Translations under genes and position numbers: made by a program
Assembly: GCA_937976325.1 (NCBI GenBank)
Contig: CALJSD010000071.1
Coordinates: 1 to 12,484, forward strand
Length of the DNA: 12,484 nt
Direction of reading: 5' to 3'
From: an uncultured Carnobacterium sp.
GTDB lineage: Bacteria; Bacillota; Bacilli; Lactobacillales; Aerococcaceae
In this document: positions 7,520 to 12,484 of the stretch, piece after piece
How positions within the stretch are numbered: the stretch's first letter is position 1
Layout: every line of letters starts with the position of its first letter
The notes under the pieces: generated by a model
The model's input: the letters and a program-made list of their open reading frames with translations, nothing else
Told to the model about the DNA's origin: nothing
Database searches by the model: none

Positions 7520-8595
7520 GCTTCTTCTTTCCTTTCATCATCAATCATATTCGCAGTTGGGTTCATTACGACTTTCTTAGAACTGAAGAGTCTTCTGAGT
7601 CCTGAGAAAATACCACGATCTGCTTTAATGCGGTTTAATAAGATTCCTGTCCCAATTGCAACACTTTGAAGCGGGTTCTCAGCAATCATCACTGGAACTT
7701 GTAGCTTTTCTGAAAGCATACGGTCGATTCCTTGGATGAGCGCTCCGCCCCCTGTTACCATCACACCGCGTTCGATAATATCACCTGCGAGTTCTGGTGG
7801 AGTCGCTTCGAGTACGAGTCTAGCTTCTTCGCCAATCGTATCGAGCATTTCTTTTAAGCAATGATAAATTTCATTTGTATAAATCGTTACCGTCTTCGGC
7901 AAACCAGTCGTCATATCGCGACCTTTAACAATCATATCTGACTCGTTTTCCACTTCAATCGCACTGCCAAGATTCATCTTGATGGCTTCAGCGGTACGGT
8001 CTCCGATAATCAGTTGATATTTGTCTTTAATATATTCGGAAATGGCAAAGTCCATATTGTCGCCAGCTAATTTAATTGAACGACTTGTGACCGTTGAACC
8101 CATTGAAAGAACGGCAATATCACTTGTTCCACCACCGATATCGATGACCATGTTTCCAATTGGAGAGAAGATATCCAGTCCAACACCGACCGCAGCCACT
8201 TTTGGTTCTTCCTCTAAGTAAATATTACGTCCACCGCATTTAATTGCCGCTTGGATAATAGCCTTTTGTTCCACCGTCGTAATATTTGTTGGTGTACAAA
8301 TTAAAATATCTGGTTTTGAGAACCAACTATTTAAGTTTAATTTTTGCATGAATAATTCAAGCAATTGCTCAGTAACTGCGATGTCCGCAATCACCCCACC
8401 CTTTAATGGATGGTGCACATTGATTTCTTTTGGCGTACGGCCCACCATTTGGTACGCACGTTCACCGACTGCAATCACGTCGCCATTACGCTCATCTAGC
8501 GCAACGAGTGACGGTTCATTTAAAATAATTCCACGATCTTTTAAGAACACTAAAATATTCGCTGTTCCTAAGTCGATTCCAATATCTCGAACCAT
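7516..8595 (-). CDS. mbl: Actin-like cell shape protein Mbl (MreB paralogue)
   Basis: A 359-residue bacterial actin that forms membrane-associated filaments guiding cell-wall synthesis. It has the phosphate-1 loop IGIDLGTAN (5-13), phosphate-2 loop VIDIGGGTSDIAV and adenosine loop VTGGGALIQG. Features such as FSKPDILICTPTNITTVEQKA and YLEEEPKVAAVGVG match Bacillus Mbl better than MreB, whose block is [13 protein letters not shown]. Compared with about 333 residues in Bacillus, the C terminus has roughly 25 extra residues, including a basic amphipathic FSGLRRLFSSKK (about 330-341). The ATG has GGAG in GAGAGGAGACTTTC upstream. It lies between the Pr6Pr gene and the EpuA-like gene in one operon. 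Confidence 0.93.
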   Translation of the reverse strand: MVRDIGIDLGTANILVFLKDRGIILNEPSLVALDERNGDVIAVGERAYQMVGRTPKEINVHHPLKGGVIADIAVTEQLLELFMQKLNLNSWFSKPDILICTPTNITTVEQKAIIQAAIKCGGRNIYLEEEPKVAAVGVGLDIFSPIGNMVIDIGGGTSDIAVLSMGSTVTSRSIKLAGDNMDFAISEYIKDKYQLIIGDRTAEAIKMNLGSAIEVENESDMIVKGRDMTTGLPKTVTIYTNEIYHCLKEMLDTIGEEARLVLEATPPELAGDIIERGVMVTGGGALIQGIDRMLSEKLQVPVMIAENPLQSVAIGTGILLNRIKADRGIFSGLRRLFSSKKVVMNPTANMIDDERKEEA

Positions 8596-8609
8596 GAAAG
8601 TCTCCTCTC

Positions 8610-9251
8610 TTATAAACGTTCCTTCGTTTTGAATCCATTTTTAAATACGAAAAGAATATACGAGCCGATTAAGAAGGCTACGGCTAATCCTAAGCAATAT
8701 TGCAAGACGCCGAGAAATCCGTATTTATCCACATTCAAGAAGAAGTACGGAAACGGACCGTCTTTGTTATTTCCAATCGGAATGCGAGTTGTCAGCGCAA
8801 TCGCAACAGACACAATCGCATAGACCAACGGCAATAGTGTCCACGTAAAAGGATCATACCACTTGTAGCAATGGCCTTTATCAAAGACGATGCAATCCGC
8901 TAACGTTCCAAACGGCACAATATAGTGCGATAGGAAATTCTCAATCGTCCAGAACTCTTCGGCAGTCTTTTGTGGTGCTAACATAAAGTGATACACCAGC
9001 CCGGTTAGAAGAATCGCAACCGTAACGCCACCCTTCAATCGAAGGTCCATCTTACTCCAATGGCCATCTTTGCGGTATTTCAATAGCATGTACACCATAA
9101 ACAATCCAACGAGTAGATTCGATTGGTTCGTATAGTAACGAAGTCCATGCCAGCCATGAAGCGTCATCTGCATTAGAAAACCGACAATCGCACAGGTCGC
9201 AATGATCCCTTTCGAGATTAGACTTGCTTTTAAAAATGTTGCTCTCTTCAT
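8610..9251 (-). CDS. Pr6Pr-family integral membrane protein
   Basis: A 213-residue polytopic protein with about six hydrophobic segments (around 12-32, 42-60, 73-92, 107-124, 136-155 and 182-203). It has the early TNQSNLLVGLF motif, a conserved-looking histidine in LVYHFMLAP, NFLSHYIVPFGTLAD, and a late DGPFPYFFLNVDKYG block. These features match the uncharacterised bacterial Pr6Pr family, related to the androgen-induced AIG1/FAR-17a fold. Biochemical function in bacteria is unknown to me; I do not assign one. It is the first gene of the operon containing mbl, 14 bases upstream of it, with a good promoter and an AGAGGAA ribosome binding site before the ATG. Confidence 0.82.
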   Translation of the reverse strand: MKRATFLKASLISKGIIATCAIVGFLMQMTLHGWHGLRYYTNQSNLLVGLFMVYMLLKYRKDGHWSKMDLRLKGGVTVAILLTGLVYHFMLAPQKTAEEFWTIENFLSHYIVPFGTLADCIVFDKGHCYKWYDPFTWTLLPLVYAIVSVAIALTTRIPIGNNKDGPFPYFFLNVDKYGFLGVLQYCLGLAVAFLIGSYILFVFKNGFKTKERL

Positions 9252-9285
9252 TCAATTCCTCTTTCTCTTGACACTAATTCTCTTT

Positions 9286-9313
9286 ATTATACCATATCTA
9301 TCGCCTTTGTCAG
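9286..9313 (-). promoter_or_regulatory. Promoter of the Pr6Pr-mbl-EpuA-like operon
   Basis: On the minus strand CTGACA (9308-9313) is followed after 16 bases by a perfect TATAAT (9286-9291), with an extended -10 TG (TGGTATAAT). It lies between the mreD terminator and the first gene, with a leader of about 28 bases. This is the strongest promoter match in the window. Confidence 0.82.
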
Positions 9314-9331
9314 TACTATTAACGTGCAATC

Positions 9332-9360
9332 AAAAAGGCTTGGCCACAAACAGCCAAACC
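9332..9360 (-). terminator. Rho-independent terminator of mreBCD
   Basis: On the minus strand GGTTTGGC and GCCAAGCC pair over eight bases with one T-G wobble and an 8-base loop, followed by TTTTT. It begins 9 bases after the mreD stop and separates the two shape operons. The wobble pair holds only in the minus-strand transcript. Confidence 0.87.
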
Positions 9361-9369
9361 TTTCTCAAA

Positions 9370-9930
9370 TTATGCCCTACGATGGTTCATTAAGTCGTGT
9401 GGACTTACGACCGGAGTTGAGTTCACCCATCTAGCAAAATTGCGAAGCGGGAGATATAAAATATAGTAAATCACGATGTTTAACATTAAGGTTGCCCCGA
9501 GTCTTACTACTAAGAACTCGTTCCAATCCATGCTTGCGACTCCTCGTAAGGCATACACGAAGTAAACAGAGACTTCCGTGAAGCTTAGGAAGAACACAAG
9601 CGCTAGCCCTAATGTAAATGGATTTTGAAGGATGTTCGGGCGAACCAAATTAATGATTCGTACAATCACTGCAAACAGCGCCATGTAGATACCAAGGACG
9701 CCTGAGTAGTAACTGTCCACTAAGAATCCTGCAACGACTGTAAACCAGAACATCGATTTTTGATCAATCATGAAGTTTAACAACACGACTGCGATAATAA
9801 TGATTCGAGGCGTTAAGCTATAGCCGGAGAATAGAAACAATTTTGAAAAATGATTCGTTAACACTCCATCGGCTAAGAAAGCAAGAATATAAACAAATAA
9901 CACCCAGTAAACTCTTTTTGAGATGCGCAT
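9370..9930 (-). CDS. mreD: Rod shape-determining protein MreD
   Basis: A 186-residue integral membrane protein, mostly hydrophobic with about five to six membrane segments starting within the first 30 residues (RVYWVLFVYILAFLADGVL). It has the internal IDQKSMFWFTVVAGFLVDSYYSGVLGIYMALF segment characteristic of MreD, in which a GxxxD-like turn lies between helices. MreD works with MreC and MreB in the elongasome that directs lateral peptidoglycan synthesis. Its ATG shares one base with the mreC stop (TAATG), so it is translationally coupled, and the operon ends at the terminator just after it. Confidence 0.93.
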   Translation of the reverse strand: MRISKRVYWVLFVYILAFLADGVLTNHFSKLFLFSGYSLTPRIIIIAVVLLNFMIDQKSMFWFTVVAGFLVDSYYSGVLGIYMALFAVIVRIINLVRPNILQNPFTLGLALVFFLSFTEVSVYFVYALRGVASMDWNEFLVVRLGATLMLNIVIYYILYLPLRNFARWVNSTPVVSPHDLMNHRRA

Positions 9931-10778
9931 TATTGCCCCTCGCTTTCGCTTGTACGAATAACAACCGTCACATAACGAACGTCATTCGTATCCGCTGCTG
10001 GACGAATTTTCACTTCTTTATACAAGCCAAAACGGTCCATCGCCACTTCTTCAACCGTACCGATATACAGTGAGTTTGGAGAAATACCGCCGAGACCACT
10101 TGTCACGACTTTATCCCCAACTTTGATATCTTGCGTTGCTTGAATTTGGCTCATCACTAACATATTTGTTTTATCGTCATAGCCAGTGATCGTTCCGTAG
10201 ATTGGTTCTTTTTCGTTTTGAATCATCGCTGCGACACGCACTAAAGTATTATCGGCATTCGATAATAGCGCAACACGTGCACTCGTTGGATTCACGTCCA
10301 TGACTTTCCCTACAAGACCGTTATCACTCATAACAGACATTTGTGGTTGGATGCCATCATTTGACCCTTTGTTAATCGTAATGACATCACGCCATGTATC
10401 AGGATTACGCGCAATCACCGTCGCATTCACTAACGTATAATCGTTCAGCGTGTCTTGCAACTTGAGCGTTTCCTTCATTTTTTGGTTATCACGTTTTAAC
10501 TCACTCAATTGAACTTCTAATTCATGAATGGTATCGATTTTTTGTTTTAACGATTGATTTTCTTGATACGTATTTGATAAATCACTCACGCTATCGATAA
10601 AATCATTAATACTATTTGCTGGATAAGAGACTAATCTTCCTAGAATATTGGTTACATCATTAACACCTTGAGTCACGATATTGCTGCCGTAAGTAATGGA
10701 ATACATGATCAAGGCTAATGCCGTGATAATTCCGATTACCCAACCAATTAGTTTCTTATTTGAAAAAATTGGATTCAC
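9930..10778 (-). CDS. mreC: Rod shape-determining protein MreC
   Basis: A 282-residue bitopic protein: a short cytoplasmic N terminus, one membrane helix (about 10-30), a coiled coil (about 65-118, with repeated L/K/E heptads such as LEVQLSELKRDNQKMKETLK), then the extracytoplasmic beta-rich domain. That domain has VIARNPDTWRDVITINKGSNDGI and SDNGLVGKVMDVNPTSARVALL, which are MreC hallmarks. It dimerises and activates the PBP2/RodA elongation machinery. The start is a GTG at 10776-10778 preceded closely by GAGGAG. It lies 34 bases after mreB and overlaps mreD by the stop/start A. Confidence 0.96.
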   Translation of the reverse strand: MNPIFSNKKLIGWVIGIITALALIMYSITYGSNIVTQGVNDVTNILGRLVSYPANSINDFIDSVSDLSNTYQENQSLKQKIDTIHELEVQLSELKRDNQKMKETLKLQDTLNDYTLVNATVIARNPDTWRDVITINKGSNDGIQPQMSVMSDNGLVGKVMDVNPTSARVALLSNADNTLVRVAAMIQNEKEPIYGTITGYDDKTNMLVMSQIQATQDIKVGDKVVTSGLGGISPNSLYIGTVEEVAMDRFGLYKEVKIRPAADTNDVRYVTVVIRTSESEGQ

Positions 10779-10812
10779 ATCATCACTCCTCTTTTTTATT
10801 TTTTAACGGACT

Positions 10813-11814
10813 CTATTTTTTCATTAATGATGGATTTGCTAAAATCGCACCTGTTCCTAGCGCCACACAATCAAGTGGATCGTTGGCCACAAAGGCTGGT
10901 ACTTGCGTTTCCTTCGAAATCATCTCAGCTAGGTGACGAAGCATTGCGCCTCCACCTGTTAACACGATTCCATGATCAATAACGTCCGCAGAAATTTCTG
11001 GCGGTGTTTGTTCCAATACATCTTTTACTGCGTCTAAAATTTGATGAATGATTTCACTCATCGCAACTGCAATTTCTTTTGCAGGCACTTCAACAACACG
11101 TGGTAATCCCGTAACCATGTCACGACCACGCACTTGCATGCTTCCTTGTGCTTTTTCAATAGAAGCTGAACCAAGCGTAATTTTTAATTCTTCAGCCGTA
11201 CGTTCTCCAATGAGTAAATTGTACGTCTTACGAACGTGCTGGACGATAGACTCGTTTAACTCGTCTCCTCCGACACGAATCGAACGGCTATTCACGATTC
11301 CTCCAAGTGAAATCGTCGCAACGTCTGTCGTACCGCCACCGATATCGACAATCATGCTTCCAGTTGGGTCTGTGACAGGAAGTCCTGCCCCAACAGCCGC
11401 CGCGAATGGTTCTTCCACCACGTACGCTTCTTTAGCTCCTGCATATTTTGTCGCGTCTAAAACGGCTCTCTTTTCAACGTCTGTAATGCCACTTGGAACA
11501 CAAATAATGACCACTGGTTTAAAGAATGAGCGGCCCACAATCGACTGAATGAAGTATTTCAACATTGCTGTCGTTGTATTGTAGTCAGCGATTACGCCAT
11601 CTTTCATTGGGCGTAATGCCACGATATTTTCTGGTGTTCTACCAATCATTTCAAAAGCAGATTTTCCTACTGCGATAATTTCTTCTGTAACGATATTTTT
11701 TGCAACAACGGAAGGTTCACGTGTGACGATTCCCTCATCTTCTAGATAAACAATCGTGTTAGCTGTGCCTAAGTCAATTCCGATATTTTGTGCTTTAAAA
11801 TTTAATGCAACCAC
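10813..11814 (-). CDS. mreB: Actin-like rod shape protein MreB
   Basis: A 333-residue bacterial actin that polymerises on the inner membrane face and steers peptidoglycan synthesis. The nucleotide-binding loops are [10 protein letters not shown] (12-21), [18 protein letters not shown] and [45 protein letters not shown] and [12 protein letters not shown] are typical of MreB rather than Mbl. Length is the same as the Bacillus proteins. The start is a GTG at 11812-11814, 7 bases from a strong AAGGAGG, giving [17 protein letters not shown]. First gene of mreBCD, with an extended -10 promoter and a 5' stem-loop upstream. Confidence 0.97.
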   Translation of the reverse strand: MVALNFKAQNIGIDLGTANTIVYLEDEGIVTREPSVVAKNIVTEEIIAVGKSAFEMIGRTPENIVALRPMKDGVIADYNTTTAMLKYFIQSIVGRSFFKPVVIICVPSGITDVEKRAVLDATKYAGAKEAYVVEEPFAAAVGAGLPVTDPTGSMIVDIGGGTTDVATISLGGIVNSRSIRVGGDELNESIVQHVRKTYNLLIGERTAEELKITLGSASIEKAQGSMQVRGRDMVTGLPRVVEVPAKEIAVAMSEIIHQILDAVKDVLEQTPPEISADVIDHGIVLTGGGAMLRHLAEMISKETQVPAFVANDPLDCVALGTGAILANPSLMKK

Positions 11815-11833
11815 ACTGTTTCCTCCTTAGATA

Positions 11834-11861
11834 ATTCTTCTACAGACTTGGCTGTAAGAAT
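11834..11861 (-). promoter_or_regulatory. Stem-loop at the 5' end of the mreBCD leader
   Basis: ATTCTT/AAGAAT and ACAG/CTGT form a 10-pair stem with a 2-base bulge and a 6-base loop. If transcription starts about 7 bases after the -10, this hairpin sits at the very 5' end of the mRNA and finishes about 5 bases before the GGAGG-containing ribosome binding site. It may protect the mRNA end or influence initiation; that function is inferred. Confidence 0.5.
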
Positions 11862-11869
11862 TCTATTCT

Positions 11870-11878
11870 AGTATAGCA
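11870..11878 (-). promoter_or_regulatory. Extended -10 promoter of mreBCD
   Basis: TGCTATACT on the minus strand is a close match to an extended -10 element (TGnTATAAT). No good -35 is present 16-18 bases upstream, which extended -10 promoters tolerate. The expected start is near 11863, giving a leader of about 50 bases. Confidence 0.6.
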
Positions 11879-12406
11879 GAATTTAGCTTTTTATTCTTGT
11901 ATTTTATAGATTTTTAGGAAACTTTTTTATTTCGTAACATAAAAACGGTTTCTGTAATATTTTGGTGATATTTTTTGTGCAGAGATTGGGTGAGCCTTCG
12001 GCTGGAATGGGAGAAACAATGAGGAGGTTTGTGCTGTTTTGAAAAACTGCGAGCAGCTTCGGATATCTTCATAGGAACAACAATAGCTATACCGGAACGA
12101 GCCCAGGTCTCGTTTCCTATCGAGCTTCAAACTGACTCTAGGAAATAAATTTCCAGAGTCAGTAATTCACATCGATTATGACCGCTATTGTTATTCCTAT
12201 AGAATCCGAAGGCTCTTCGTTTTCCGAAGAATTTTCTAATGTTGGCTTTTTAACCTGAAAGATTTTCTTGAAAAATCACTGTGTTCCGTTTCATAAAAAA
12301 ATGCAAGGATAAAAAGAAATTCTTGGGAGGGAGAGGGCAAAAATACCATATATGGACATGGCCAAATTTGTTCATTTTAGGCTTACCCTCTTCTGTTTTT
12401 GCGCAC
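11879..12406. other. Gene-free stretch between the cold-shock gene and mreB
   Basis: About 530 bases without a convincing gene on either strand. The central part (11992-12230) is dominated by inverted repeats. The flanks are AT-rich and contain smaller features: a hairpin at 11918-11952 (GAAAC/GTTTC plus TTTTTAT/ATAAAAA), a short stem GATTTT/AAAATC near 12260-12276, a palindrome CCATATATGG at 12346-12355, and a purine run GGGAGGGAGAGGG near 12325-12337. No insertion-sequence or prophage gene is present and no strong promoter was found within it on either strand. Confidence 0.6.
11992..12230 (-). ncRNA. Candidate structured RNA or repeat element of unknown family
   Basis: Bases 12051-12087 and 12184-12215 pair over about 32 positions in blocks: GAGC, CTTCGGAT, TCT and a 17-base run ending in AACAATAGC, interrupted by small bulges. 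Inside this long helix are two more hairpins: 12131-12163 (ACTGACTCT/AGAGTCAGT plus GGAAA/TTTCC, one bulge) and 12094-12117 (GGAA and CGAG against CTCG and TTCC, 7-base loop). A fourth hairpin, CTTCG/CGAAG, lies at 12215-12229. GAGCCTTCGG at 11992-12001 offers a perfect alternative partner for 12206-12215. The single imperfect pair in the 17-base run (12078 with 12193) is U-G in minus-strand RNA but A-C in plus-strand RNA, favouring a minus-strand transcript. It could instead be a MITE-like repeat. I recognise no known RNA family. Confidence 0.45.
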
Positions 12407-12431
12407 AAAAAAACCACCGGAAAACCGGTGG
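12407..12431 (-). terminator. Rho-independent terminator of the cold-shock gene
   Basis: CCACCGG (12414-12420) and CCGGTGG (12425-12431) form a perfect GC-rich 7-pair stem with an AAAA/TTTT loop; on the minus strand seven T follow. It starts about 19 bases after the stop codon at 12451, so transcription of the cold-shock gene should end before the structured element. Confidence 0.93.
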
Positions 12432-12450
12432 CATCAAAGTTTAAGTTAAA

Positions 12451-12484
12451 TTATAGTTTAACTACGTTAGCTGCTTGTGGTCCA
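12451..12484 (-). CDS. Cold-shock protein, last 10 codons (runs off the window)
   Basis: The right edge encodes GPQAANVVKL followed by TAA. That is the usual ending of small CspA-type proteins of Firmicutes, single-stranded nucleic-acid-binding OB-fold RNA chaperones of about 66 residues. Only the C terminus is present, so the RNP motifs cannot be checked. The strong terminator immediately downstream supports a real gene end. Confidence 0.82.
   Translation of the reverse strand, partial: GPQAANVVKL

Noticed and set aside
11048..11548. A 166-codon plus-strand open frame antisense to mreB
   Set aside because: It mirrors the codon pattern of mreB; the peptide is Ser/Thr/Pro-rich with no domain and no upstream signals. 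The antisense frames over alr, nrdD, mbl and the kinase gene were dropped for the same reason.
11927..12130. A 67-codon minus-strand reading frame starting with TTG
   Set aside because: It runs through the arms of the inverted repeat, has no clear ribosome binding site and a composition rich in Ser, Tyr and Cys without any motif, so it is more likely a chance frame.
12018..12145. A plus-strand GAGGAGG followed by TTG and GTG codons, opening short frames (about 38 codons and 3 codons)
   Set aside because: The good Shine-Dalgarno-like match is unsupported by any recognisable peptide or convincing promoter, and the longer frame is simply the hairpin sequence read through.
12324..12337. Possible G-quadruplex in the plus-strand run GGGAGGGAGAGGG
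   Set aside because: Only three G-tracts are present; a fourth is not close enough for an intramolecular quadruplex.

Overview
The window looks like the chromosome of a low-GC Gram-positive bacterium, most likely in the Lactobacillales. Enterococcus- or Carnobacteriaceae-like proteins fit best; the genus cannot be fixed from this sequence. The signs are a MreB plus Mbl pair, a Bacillus-type ClpP next to a CtsR-like operator, an acpS-alr-mazF cluster, NrdR-like boxes before a class III ribonucleotide reductase, strong GGAGG ribosome binding sites, and hairpin-plus-T-run terminators. Every gene I accept lies on the minus strand, so the window reads from right to left.

From right to left: the last codons of a cold-shock protein gene and its terminator (12407-12484); a roughly 530-base gene-free stretch holding an elaborate set of inverted repeats that looks like a structured RNA; the cell-shape operon mreB-mreC-mreD with its own extended -10 promoter and terminator; a second operon encoding a Pr6Pr-family membrane protein, the second actin homologue Mbl and a 64-residue EpuA-like membrane protein; clpP behind a CtsR-like heptad repeat; a single-gene NahK-like sugar kinase; nrdD-nrdG behind two NrdR-like boxes; and acpS-alr-mazF from one promoter. 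At the left edge lies the first half of an AbiH-family gene.

The functions are mostly core physiology: envelope shape (MreBCD, Mbl), cell-wall D-alanine (Alr), acyl carrier activation (AcpS), anaerobic dNTP supply (NrdDG) and protein quality control (ClpP). Three parts are less routine. First, MazF overlaps alr by 8 bases and has no antitoxin gene in this window. Second, the AbiH-like gene is visibly AT-rich against its GC-richer neighbours and sits directly downstream of mazF, which suggests an acquired defence gene at the end of a housekeeping operon. Third, in the cspA-homologue/mreB gap a helix of about 32 pairs encloses two further hairpins, and one of its strands can pair perfectly with a second downstream copy. 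That is the layout of a switching or processed RNA, and I do not recognise the family. No insertion sequence, CRISPR array, tRNA or rRNA was seen.
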